Below, one piece after another: positions 21,588-31,736 of a DNA stretch of 64,000 nt (positions within the stretch are counted from its first letter, which is position 1; the number at the start of each line of letters is the position of its first letter). The translations under genes and the position numbers were made by a program. The stretch is from Plasmodium coatneyi (taxonomy: Eukaryota > Apicomplexa > Aconoidasida > Haemosporida > Plasmodiidae), in contig NC_033567.1 of assembly GCF_001680005.1 (NCBI RefSeq), positions 3,038,001 through 3,102,000 on the forward strand, read 5' to 3'. The notes under the pieces were generated by a model. It did no database searches, had not been told where the DNA came from, and was given only the letters and a program-made list of their open reading frames with translations.

Positions 21588-22802
21588 ATGGTAGAAGGGA
21601 CTAAGGATAAAAGTAAAAAAGATTGATGCGGCAGAGAGTGGAAGTGGCCGAGTGGATCGCCCCAACTGGGGTGACAGAACAGCCTCCTCAACGCTGTGAC
21701 GCTAGAGTGGTGAAGGCGAAGCCGCCAATGCTCGCGTGACCTCCACCCGTGTGTTCACAAGCACGTGTAGATATGCTCACTGGATCCATCATATATCCAG
21801 GGAATGTCATTCCCCCCGAAGCACTGTACCCACACGTTGTGATGACTTCTTCCCCCTTTTGCAGAAGCCACCATGGATAAAAAAAAACAGGATAATAAAA
21901 AGAACATGAAGAATGTAAAGGGCAACGCCAAGGCAGCAGCCAGCGGCAATGATAAGCTGGCCAAGAAGAAGGGAGCCACCAAGGATAAGAAGCAACTCTA
22001 CAAGGGAAAGGTTAAGAAGAGCCTAGGAAAGAACCAGAAGATGAAGAAGGGCGCCACGGAGGAGTCCAAGGAGAAGAAGAAAATCATCACCTCCATTCGA
22101 TTTAAGCGGTAAGCGCAGAGCGTCCATCCGTTCGTAGCACAGGCGAAAGGGGTGCTTATCACGACCTAGCATCGGCAACGGGGTGGATGACGCCGTGCTT
22201 CCATTCATATGCACCCTTGGATATATCACCCACCCCCTAAATCTCTTCATCACTTTTCCATGCAGACCCAAAACGCTTAAATTGCCAAAAAACCCAAAGT
22301 GCCCAAAAATCGTCAAATCGTGCTACAAAAAAACGCTGGACAAATATGGAATTTTGAAATACCCCCTGACGTCAGAAAAGGCCATGAAAAAAATTGAAGA
22401 AATAAACACCCTCGTTTTTATTTGCGACAAGAGGGCAGATAAGAGGAAAATTATGAAGTCCGTGAAGAACCTCTTTGGTATTAGCTGCGAGAAGGTCAAT
22501 GTGCTGAACAGGTAGGTCGATTGGAGAGCCAGCCGACATACTGTAGAGGGACCATTTTTCCATTTGGTAGTGCAACCCCCCGCTGCAACGTAGGACCAAG
22601 GTGCATGTTGTGGGTTCACGCCTCTACAAATATATATATATTTACGCACGTGTACATACACCTAGACGTGCACATATTATATACCCTTGCTCATTTTTGC
22701 GTCGCCCCCCCCTGCAGACTGAATGGAGACAAGAAGGCATACGTGCGCCTGTCAAAGGACCACGACGCGTTGGAAGTAGCCAACAAGATCGGAATTCTCT
22801 AA
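21588..22802 (+). CDS. RPL23: 60S ribosomal protein L23 (uL23; L23a/L25 type), four exons
   Basis: The exons are 21588-21612, 21865-22108, 22266-22511 and 22718-22802, with phases 1, 2 and 2, giving 199 residues. uL23 lies at the polypeptide exit tunnel of the large subunit and binds signal-recognition particle and nascent-chain factors. A long lysine-rich N-terminal extension typical of eukaryotic L23a is followed by the conserved core PKTLKLPKNPKCP, the KYPLTSEKAMKKIEE segment, LVFICDKRADKRKI, and a final VRLSKDHDALEVANKIGIL. The first exon is only 25 nt and encodes MVEGTKDK; it joins in frame to a second exon whose own internal ATG (21873) could be mistaken for the start. All introns are GT..AG. 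Confidence 0.93.
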
Positions 22803-23208
22803 AGAAGGAATTTTCCACTGGCCAAGGGGAATAAGGACCTATCGGCTTGTGCATACATATATGTTGTGTATGCATATATGTTGTGTATGCATATATGTTG
22901 TGCATGCATATATGTTGTGCATGCATGAGCGATGGCGTGACACGTGAGTTGATCATATTACGTCGGCGGTACCACTCACCCCCTTTGGTGGGAATCGCCT
23001 GGCGGAACACCTATAACCCCGTTTCTCACGCGTGGTGCTAATTTTATGCACAATTTTTTTAAAAAAAAAAAAAAAACTAAAAACGGTTTAAGAGGAGAAA
23101 AAAACACATCAATTTTAACACAAAAAAAATGGCTACTTTGAAGAGGGCATATTGCTAACTCGTACCAAATGTGAGTGTAACGGCATAGCAGCCTCCCCCT
23201 GTTGCGAA
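22803..23208. other. Convergent intergenic region L23 / NAA40
   Basis: This 406-bp stretch between the 3' ends of converging genes contains a 17-bp tandem repeat at 22861-22928 and a poly(A) run near 23060. No gene is seen. Confidence 0.5.
22861..22928. repeat. 17-bp tandem repeat, four copies
   Basis: The unit ATGTTGTGTATGCATAT occurs four times head to tail. Copies 3 and 4 change GTATGC to GCATGC, and the last copy ends GA. It lies about 60 bp after the L23 stop codon, so it is probably in the 3' UTR. Alternating TGCATA sequence could form cruciform or Z-like DNA. Confidence 0.9.
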
Positions 23209-24228
23209 TTAGCTGGAGACGATCCGCTTCAAAATCTCGTACTCGCACTCCTCCGATTCGTCCGACGCGAAATTATCGGGCGAACTCTCGTCCATTTGGA
23301 AGGAACACTTGGTCTTATAAAAGGAAACCGCATTGACGTTGTTTTTCAACACGGTGCATACAATTTTGTGGACATTGATTCTTCTGCATAGAGCATCTAA
23401 CATATCGATGAGGTGCTTTCCGATCCCCAGTTTGGTAAACTCTGGCACGATTTGAATTTCGTACAGATAGCAAATCGTTGTATGTTCATTGGGTGGATAA
23501 TCTGCCGTCAGTCTGTAGTGCACAAAACAGACTAAAGCGTGTTTGCTCAGGTAATCATCTACCTCCTTCGTATTTTCATTCTTCCCTTTGGTGCATAACT
23601 TTTCAAGAAAGGACAAATTATGTTCCTTTCCCGTGAGGAGTAACTCAGTCACGTTTTGCTCATCCGATGTGGTCACTTCTTCACTGGTTAATGGCTTTTG
23701 TAGAAACCCCAGTATCAGCTTACACTTGTCACTCCGTAGCTCCTTCCATTTCTTCTCATCTGACCAGCCACGATTTAGGAAATTGCTCTCGTTGTATAGA
23801 CGCTCCATATTCGCTTTAGTTATATGAAACAAGGTTGAAAGAATCGTTTCGCCTTCTTGGTGCTTCTTCAGTTCGAATGCGTTAACCGACTCGAAGAAGA
23901 TAAACGGAGGGGGTTCCGCAGTCATCACACTTGGTGGATCACTTCCCACCACTTGTTTATTTGCATCTAATTCATTCCCCCGTTTTAGTAAAAAGTACTT
24001 CCTATAACTACCATCGATAAAGTCGAAAATGCTGTCATTCTTTTTGCAATTTTTTACTTCTTTAATTATTAGCTCTCCTTTATTGTGCTTTGCATGTTCC
24101 TTGTTGTTTTTGTTTGGACACCCCTTCTTCTGGATGCTCTTCCTGGTCTTCCCAATTTGGGGGGACTTCCCCACTGCAGTTCCGATCATGTCCACCTGCT
24201 CAACTTTCCTTTCGCTTTCGTTGTTCAT
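23209..24228 (-). CDS. NAA40: N-alpha-acetyltransferase 40 (NatD; histone H4/H2A N-terminal acetyltransferase)
   Basis: This single-exon gene encodes 339 residues from the first ATG at 24228; the frame upstream is open only from a TTG. NatD acetylates the N-terminal serine of histones H4 and H2A. The C-terminal GNAT fold shows the family order: RGWSDEKKWKEL (compare WGWDDKEKREEM in human), a HYRLT strand, YLYEIQIVPEFTKLGIGKHLI with the acetyl-CoA loop (KLGIGK), VCTVLKNNVNAVSFYK, then DESSPD and CEYEILKR, which are signature NAA40 residues. The human enzyme is about 240 residues; the extra length is a lysine-rich N-terminal region and an insert of about 50 residues inside the GNAT domain. It is transcribed divergently from V-ATPase G. 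Confidence 0.88.
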   Translation of the reverse strand: MNNESERKVEQVDMIGTAVGKSPQIGKTRKSIQKKGCPNKNNKEHAKHNKGELIIKEVKNCKKNDSIFDFIDGSYRKYFLLKRGNELDANKQVVGSDPPSVMTAEPPPFIFFESVNAFELKKHQEGETILSTLFHITKANMERLYNESNFLNRGWSDEKKWKELRSDKCKLILGFLQKPLTSEEVTTSDEQNVTELLLTGKEHNLSFLEKLCTKGKNENTKEVDDYLSKHALVCFVHYRLTADYPPNEHTTICYLYEIQIVPEFTKLGIGKHLIDMLDALCRRINVHKIVCTVLKNNVNAVSFYKTKCSFQMDESSPDNFASDESEECEYEILKRIVSS

Positions 24229-25770
24229 TTGGAGGGAAAAAAAAGAAGAAAAGTGTCCAGTTGGGTCAACCCCTTCCAACTAAGGATACCTTTCACGGGG
24301 ATCAGTAAAAAGGGGACAATTCCATCACGCACATATGAACCTCATTCTTCCCCCCCACAGGCATCACTTCCCAGCTGCAACAACCACATAAACGGCGACA
24401 GAAAAAATGATCATATGCTCTCCTCTATTGGGGAAAAGGACAATCGATGGAGATGCCACTCACCCCTCTTTGGTGTCAAAAAAGGGGGGAAAAATGAGGC
24501 CCAACGTAATAAACTTGTTAAAGGGTCAAGTTTATTATTTGATCTCTCATCTCTGGAAAGGGTGAGCATTTATTAAAGGGGAGACAACCCAAATTGGGGA
24601 CCACTCGAAATAGGCACATTTGCGGATGGAAAAACGGAGGGGTAAAATCTTACTTAGACGGCGTAGGACACACGGGGGGATGCAAAAAATGTGCAGGGAA
24701 GAGATAACCGTGTCAACGATACCACACCTTGTCGTGGTGAGGAAATCAAAAGAGCCGCGTAAATTAAATTCCCCCTTGGCACTTATCTGAGCACACCACC
24801 ATCGTCATCCCCGTCACTTAATGAGCGAACCTGGGTGCGTCCACCCGCACTTTTTCCGTGTGTCCCTTTCGACAAGGTCAGCCTGGAAATGCGTCCCAAT
24901 TGGGCATACTTATTGGTACTTTCCCCTTAGCAATTTTCATTTTAATCTTTTTATTTTATTATTATTATTTTTTTTTTTTTTTCTCCTCTTTTCCAACTCC
25001 TCACCCTTTGTGCCCCTTCCCCGAAAGGGATACGCTGCGAATATTTTCCGCGGGGCCGGTGCGTCATGGGAAGAGAAAAAAAAAAAGCCTCCCCAATGCA
25101 CAGGGTCAGGCAGATTAGCATAGGCAAAAGTGCGCCCACATAAAATAAACAATAGTATTCACTCTTGCACTACTTCCATGCGAACGTAGTGAAATACGCC
25201 ACAGCATAGCAATCGCAAGAGAAGCGCCTTTTTTTACAGCCCCCATGTACTAATGGGAAAAAAAAAAAAAAAAACTGTGCGTCTCCCCTCTTGAAACAAA
25301 TAACGTGAAACTGCAAGGGTAAAAGATAAGCAAACGTAATCGTGTGACGGTTACAAGGTGGGAAAAAAAAGAAAGTTCCCATTCTTTGCGAATTTTAAAA
25401 TGTACATTTAAGAAGCCGTAACCTTAACGCGTTTTAACTGTTTTGAGCAGTATCGCAGCGTTTTCGTAGCGCGTTCGCAACATTTTGGAGGACCTTTTGA
25501 CCATCCTTTGGCCGCTTTTCGCTGCGCGCAATTGCCCACCACACTGAACGACTGAAAGCGAGAAATGCACCAGCGAAGAGGTTGAACCTTCTTGGCATTC
25601 TCCAGAACGAGGAATCATTTTTCACAGACATATGTGCACAGACATATACGAGCTCATAAATACCTTTACTTGATGTATTCCCCAGAATTGAAAGCATCCC
25701 CCTTTTAAGTGCATACACCAAAAAGGTCATTCGATAACGTCTCACCCCCTGACTTTTTTCCCCTGTACAA
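24229..25770. promoter_or_regulatory. Divergent intergenic region NAA40 / V-ATPase subunit G
   Basis: The 1.5-kb gap lies between outward-facing genes, so it should contain both promoters. It holds a poly(T) run near 24968-24981, a poly(A) run near 25257-25274 and no recognisable gene. Confidence 0.5.
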
Positions 25771-26477
25771 ATGGCACAAAATAAAGGATCCAACCAGCTC
25801 ATTCAGCAGCTGCTGAAAGCTGAAGAGGAAGCTGATCTGGTGATTAAAAAGGCCAAAGATGGTAAGACAACGGACCAACACATGTCGGCCAATACGAACT
25901 ACTAAGTTTGAGCGAACAGACAATTGGCTCCTGAGAAGCTCGATTCAGAAATCTGTTTTCGCAACACAACAGTTCATGTGTTACTTGTTAGGCATTTACG
26001 TCCCCGTTCTGGTCATTACACTCCCCCCTTTTTTTCATCGCCACCTCCCTCAGTACGCGCCAAGATGTTGAAAGAGGCCGAAACGACAGCCACGGAAGAG
26101 TTGAAGATTTTCCGGGCCAAGGAAAAGGAGCGCCTGAACAAGGGGCACAAGGAGGTAATATGCGGAGGAGCACGCCCACCTGGAAATATGCCTCCAACGG
26201 CACAGCGTCCGCACATATTTCGACGCATGTTACATTCCCCCTTCCTTTGTATGTCCGTTATTATGTGGATGTGACAACACCCCCCCTTTTTGCGACCCCG
26301 CAGAAAACCACCGCCGAAGACGAAGCCGTAACTCTAATTGAACAAAACACAAAAGAAGAAATAAAAAAATACAAGGAGCTGTTTAAAAAGAACAAAGAAC
26401 AAGTAGCCCAGTTTGTGTTCGATAAAGTGTTCAACGTAGATTTGACAATTCCAGACTGCACTCAGAAATCGCTTTAA
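25771..26477 (+). CDS. V-type proton ATPase subunit G, three exons
   Basis: The exons are 25771-25861, 26054-26154 and 26304-26477, with phases 1 and 0, giving 121 residues, the usual subunit G length (about 115-125). Subunit G pairs with E to form the peripheral stator of the V1 sector, which couples ATP hydrolysis to proton pumping at the digestive vacuole and plasma membrane. The N terminus NKGSNQLIQQLLKAEEEA is the family signature, followed by KAKDVRAKMLKEAETTATEELK and a highly charged helix. No membrane segment is present, as expected. All splice sites are GT..AG. Confidence 0.94.
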
Positions 26478-28401
26478 CGTATCGATCACTGACCCGTTAA
26501 TTGGACGCCACCTGTATATACGTGCATTGGATAGGCAGATGCTTAACAGGAGAGAAGAACCCATGGGATGGGGATGAACCAACCCAGCGCACATCCCATA
26601 CGGATAAACGCATAAAGCACATGCGCATATATGTATGTATGTATGTATGTGTGTGTTCCCCGCGATCAGTTCACCCTGAATTGGGAAGACGAAGGGAAAA
26701 ACCCAGCTGGAGGGTAGGTGGTGAGAGTACACCCCCTTGGAAGGTCACCCCAGAAGGGAGCTAAGCAACATTAATTGCATATGCGTAGTGTGTCACGCGG
26801 AAAGTGGAAGCAGATAGACCGTTGTGACCTGGCACTCCTCTGAGCAATCCGAAGTGAGCGTGTGCAGGTAAACATTTTCGTACATACCAGAATCGCCGCA
26901 ACGGGATAAGCAGCCCCTTCGCGCTTCGTTCGGTGGAATTCTCACCCACCTTTTTTTGTTATCCCTTTTTATGAATGTTCATTTTTTCCCTTTTTTTTTT
27001 GTCATCACCCCCCTGATGTATGCCTTTTCCTGGGTGCGAACAAAAAAAAAAAAAAAAAAAAAAAAAAATTGTTTATTCCCGAGAAGGGACAAATGGATAA
27101 TAATTAGCCAACCATATCGTACACTTTGTAAACATTTGCAACTCTGCATATGGGTGACCCCCACGTGCAATTATACTGTCCTTGTTGCGCTGTTCCAATG
27201 GGTGGCAAAGCAAAAGTACTCTTACATAGGAATACCCCTCGGGGGCATAGCCAAACCAGACCGCATGGGGAGGAAAGCGGTCATTGGGAAAGAAAAAAAA
27301 AAAAAAAAAAAGCCACGCGAGCTTCACAAACGGGAAACAACAACAAAAATGCTCGTAAAGAATGAAGAGAAATTTCGCTCATGAAAATTTTTACAAATTA
27401 TAGCATAATGAAAAACTATGCGTAATTTTTTTCTTTTCTGTAAAATGGGGTTTAAAAAATGCACAAAAAAAATTGTAGCACGATGAGGGGGGAATTCACT
27501 ACATTGTGAGGCGGGCCCCGTTTCCGGCCGCTGAAGAAAGCGTGGCGTTTACCCCCATCGTTCTTGTTTCCATACCGAGTTGGGCAGCGGAAAAGCAGTA
27601 AGGCGGCGAAGCGACATGCACCTTTTCTCTCTTGCTGCAGTAAACCAAACTTCGCATACGTTGTGTATATGTAGCAAGTATATTATATACCCTCCTAGTA
27701 TACCTGGCTCTTACTTCCAGTGCAGCAGTGCTTTACCTTTGCTTGGGTTAAGTTTAGTAGCGGGCCCCTATACTTCCCCAACCCGGTTCACATTGCCCAC
27801 CTTCTCCAGCGGGAAACCTCTCCTACCTTGGCGCATTAATGCACAAAGGGGAAAAGAAAAATTGCTCCACCCACAGTTGGATATACCAACTCGTAGCTTC
27901 CATGTACATATGGATGTTGGTGCCAGGTTTTTTTGTGCCTCCTTGATGTGGCTACATATATACATATATCCCAACCTATATGACGCCAAAAATGCGATCG
28001 TTCTTCGCGCTTAGCCCAAGTGCGGAACGTAAAAAAAAAAAAAAAAAAAATTCATTCACAAAAAAAGGGGGGAAAAGGCCCATCATGTACCGACTGTTTT
28101 TTTTAGCAAAAGGAATGTGGGAAAAATTGCCAATAATAGAGCGACAATTTTTTGGAAAAAAAAAAAAAATACGCAGTGAAAAAATTAACAGAAAAGAGAA
28201 AGTTGTTACGAATTGCGTTTCCGAACGGTATGCGAACAGGAAAACAAAAAGAAGAGGAACCCTGACGACGTGTTATGCTGGCATTCTGCTGAAACTCTGC
28301 TGACAACGCGCGGATACTCTGCCGATACTTTGCTGCTACTCTTCTCCTACTTTTGTGGAACCCCCTTTTTTTTCTAATTTTTTTGGATACGTTTTTTTAA
28401 A
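26478..28401. other. Intergenic region between V-ATPase G and ribosomal protein L9
   Basis: These 1.9 kb carry the 3' end of one plus-strand gene and the promoter of the next. Poly(A) runs lie near 27042-27068, 27292-27311 and 28031-28050. A 144-codon frame at 27580-28014 begins at a TTG and shows no family features, so it was not called. Confidence 0.5.
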
Positions 28402-29351
28402 ATGAAAACCATTGTGTCATCGCAGAAGGTCATGATTCCGGAAGGAGGTAAGAAGAGCGAGTCGAACAAAAATGAGGGATTGAGAGGGGTGGGCTCTCCC
28501 TGTGCCGTTGTGCCAGAGGTGGGACATCCATCACGTTGAGCCGGGCGCGCCACGAGAGAAGTTAAAGGGGAGGAGTAAGAACAGGAAAAAATAGTTGAAG
28601 GAGGAAGCCTCCCCTCTGGCTAAAGTAGCTAGAAAATCGCGTGGGCGCCTGTGGGAACAATTAGAGAAGTGATACCCCATGGGGTTATCAGCGCGCGCAT
28701 GTATGGATGCATGGAAGAGTGCTTTGCATGCGTTAAAGAAGTGCGCCACACTGCGCTAACGCTTCCGCTAACACTTCCACTAACACCACCGCTAACAATT
28801 GCATGTATTCCCCTTTTTCCTCAGTCCAAGTGGCCATAAACTCCAGGAAGGTGACTGTAACAGGAAAGTACGGCACGCTGAAGAAGTCCTTCCGCCATCT
28901 ACCCATCGATGTGCGTCTGAATAAGCTGAAGAAGTATATAAAGGTGGTCATGTGGTTTGGAGTCCCCGACAGACTGGCATGCATTCGAACCGTATGTACT
29001 CATTTGAAAAATATGTTCACAGGAGTGACGAAAAAATTCCTCTACAAAATGAGACTAGTACACGCTCACTTTCCAATAAACTCCAACATCGTCGATAACA
29101 ACAAGTCCATCGAAATAAGAAATTACTTGGGTGAAAAAAGAGTTCGATTTGTGAAGGCGCTACCTGGGGTTATCATTGAGAAATCTCCAAATGTCAAGGA
29201 TGAAATTTATGTCAGTGGTGCTGATATCGAGAACGTGTCCCTCACGGCAGCTTTAATTCATCAGTCCGTTTTGTGTAGAAATAAAGATATTCGAAAATTT
29301 TTGGACGGAATTTATGTTTCGGAGGTCACTACTGTTGAGAAGGACGAGTAG
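28402..29351 (+). CDS. 60S ribosomal protein L9 (uL6; named L6 in some Plasmodium annotations), two exons
   Basis: The exons are 28402-28447 and 28825-29351 (phase 1), encoding 190 residues; human L9 has 192. uL6 is a two-domain protein of the large subunit near the factor-binding site. The sequence shows the N-terminal VMIPEGVQVAINSRKVTVTGK pattern, the GTLKKSFRHL block, then KKFLYKMRLVHAHFPIN, IRNYLGEKRVR and a final HQSVLCRNKDIRKFLDGIYVSE. These are near-universal eukaryotic L9 motifs. The 377-nt intron follows the 15th codon, as is common for ribosomal protein genes. Confidence 0.95.
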
Positions 29352-30336
29352 GGGAAAAGACAGGGCGTGTGTATGCGTATGTCTATGCGTATGCGCATGT
29401 GTGGGGTGGAGTAACCCGTTCCAGCGTGCATATAGAAACGATCCCTACTGCGGCAACGATTTGCTTTCGGACCAGTGCCTTCGCCGCAACTACTACGTCC
29501 ATCGCGTGTACATGTTCGTGATGACGATTGCATTTGGCCATTCCGTTTGGTCGATGCGTTGTTCCATGCCTGTGCATGCCCATGTGCACGTGCTACCTTT
29601 TTAACACTTGCCCCTTAATTAAACCTTAAGTAGAACTCCAATTTTTTATTTTAAAAACGTGCATCTAAGTATTACGTAACGGATGTGCCAAAGGATAACC
29701 ACTTGGTACGACCGTGAAAATGCGTAATGGTGGATTTGCCAACAGTTCAGCGTTGTAAGAACCGGAAAGGCGGGTGAAGGGGGTTCCCTCCCTTTTGGCA
29801 ATTACCCCCAAGAGGTGTTAGCAGCGGTGGTTCTCTTCTTCAGCGTAACTACAACCTTGTAGAAAGACTTTTTTTTCACCACCAGCTGCGCGCACCAAAT
29901 ATAATATCATTTGGGCACTCAAAAGGAAGGCGCCTAAGGGTTGAGGGGGGGAAGAAAAGTGCTCCACATTGTTCAATCCTGACGCATGCATTTTTTCTTC
30001 TTTTTTTTTGCACGTAACTTCCCCTCGTTGTGGAACACTGACACGCATTCCCATTTTCCCCCCGAACGATCGTCGTCCTTGTTTGCACGCACGGTGTAAA
30101 TTTTGCCCAACAGTGGAAAACGCCCTTCCGGTGGTGGAAAATGACTCACAACAGGTTGCAACACACAGGATTATCCGATGGAGGAACAACCGAATAATTG
30201 AATAACTGAATAACGGCTTACCGTTCACCATTCATAGCTCACCGTGCTCATATCCCTCTACATTTTTGCAAAAAAACTTTAAAACACACGGAGGCTTCAA
30301 AAGGGAAAGACTTCTCCCCGAACGTAGAACAACATA
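29352..30336. other. Intergenic region between ribosomal protein L9 and FabZ
   Basis: These 985 bp should contain the FabZ promoter. No gene is seen. Reading frames on the minus strand at 29818-30231 lack any recognisable family. Confidence 0.5.
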
Positions 30337-31344
30337 ATGAGGTTGGCGTACTTCCCACACCTCCTGTTTCTCCTGGGTCTCCTACCCCTCTTTGCAACCG
30401 TTGCATTAAGAACATCATGCCTTGGCGTGGGGAAGCACAAGGGGTACCAATTTCTAACCCCCCGTGTGGTGTTCTCCCCCCAAAAAAGAGCAAACGCGAA
30501 AAAATACAACCAAGGAGTGGGGAAAAATCTAAATGAAAAGCTATCCGCAGTGGAAGAAAACAAAAATAAAGAAATCGATGGGAAACACATCTCGTCTGTC
30601 ATGTCATACGATACTGGTGACACCATCAACATTGAGGAAATAAAAAAGATACTTCCACATAGGTATCCATTCCTCTTGGTGGACAAAGTAATCCATGTAG
30701 AAAAGAATAAAAAAATAATTGGCATCAAACAAGTTTCCGCTAATGAAGAATTTTTCAATGGCCATTTCCCTGCCAAGGCTATTATGCCTGGCGTTTTACA
30801 AATAGAAGCTTTAGCCCAATTGGGGGGGATATTATGCCTCAAAAATGAAGAAAGTCGTGGGAAGGACAATTTATTTTTATTCGCTGGGGTTGATGGCGTT
30901 CGCTGGAAGAAGCCAGTCCTTCCAGGTTAAATCATTTTGCGAGGACATGTATACAAGTGTGTGTGCAACTCCTGTCTACATCGCAATATGGGAATAACCG
31001 CGTTTTAAAAAAAAAAAATAAATAATATAAACAGTGATAAGTGCACATCCGTTTTGTTGCAACTTGGAGGGCGCCCCAATCAGCAACATTCCTTTATTCG
31101 TAAAACGTTGTCATGATGGAACTTTCTGGGTTGTGTCCCCGTGCAGCAAAACCGCAGCTGCGATATTTACACGTACATCGCGCCACTTTTTCTTCTGAAC
31201 TTTTCAGGCGACACGCTCGTAATGGAAGTGGAGCAAATTTCTTTCAAGCCCATCCTCGGGGTCGCCAAACTGCGGGGGTGCGCCTACGTGGGAGGCCATG
31301 TCATTCTGAAGGTTGCCGAAATGACCTTCGCATTAGCAAGATGA
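30337..31344 (+). CDS. FabZ: Beta-hydroxyacyl-ACP dehydratase FabZ, apicoplast FAS II, two exons
   Basis: The exons are 30337-30925 and 31208-31344 (phase 1), encoding 241 residues. FabZ dehydrates 3-hydroxyacyl-ACP to trans-2-enoyl-ACP in the type II fatty acid cycle of the apicoplast. The N terminus has a signal peptide (residues about 1-24) and a basic transit region up to about 90. The hot-dog domain follows, with the catalytic His108 in LPHRYPFLLVD and the catalytic Glu157 in GVLQIEALAQ, preceded by NGHFPAKAIMPG. Exon 2 supplies the last beta strands (DTLVMEVEQISFKPILGVAKLRG). Both catalytic residues are intact. Length agrees with the P. falciparum enzyme (about 230 residues). Confidence 0.95.
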
Positions 31345-31665
31345 GGTAGTAAAGGGAGAAACAATTTTTTAAATCGAATTCGTTTAAGAATCTAGACCAC
31401 GGGAAGGGGAACAGAGGGGACAAAGTAGCAACCACCTCCTTCAGGACATTTTGGACATCACTGACAGATCTGCGGGAAAAGGGAGGAAGGACGGCTGGGC
31501 CACTGTATCTCCAAATAAAATTGTCCGAATGAGCACGCCAGCCGATTCGTTTTCGCGTGTATGTGCTTATATATACGTATATGTATATGCATGCTTATTT
31601 TTATTATTTTTTTTTCCCCCTACCACCATACACCCTGCACAACGCCGTTGCAGCTTTTACCTGAA

Positions 31666-31704
<39 letters not shown>

Positions 31705-31736
31705 TAGCTGTTTGTCCCGCTAGCTAGTACTCACAG
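31345..31736. other. Short convergent intergenic region with 34-nt poly(A) run
   Basis: These 392 bp separate the FabZ stop from the stop of the ten-exon minus-strand gene. The main feature is the adenine run at 31667-31700. No gene is seen. Confidence 0.5.
31667..31700. repeat. Poly(A) tract, 34 nt
   Basis: This is one of the longest uninterrupted homopolymers in the window, lying between two converging gene ends. Confidence 0.9.

Noticed and set aside
21640..21730. A-box-like GTGGCCGAGTGG in L23 intron 1 as a tRNA-Leu or tRNA-Ser gene
   Set aside because: No B box, no acceptor stem pairing and no T-run terminator follow.
27580..28014. 144-codon open frame on the plus strand
   Set aside because: It begins with TTG, has no recognisable domain and contains simple sequence; it is probably chance.
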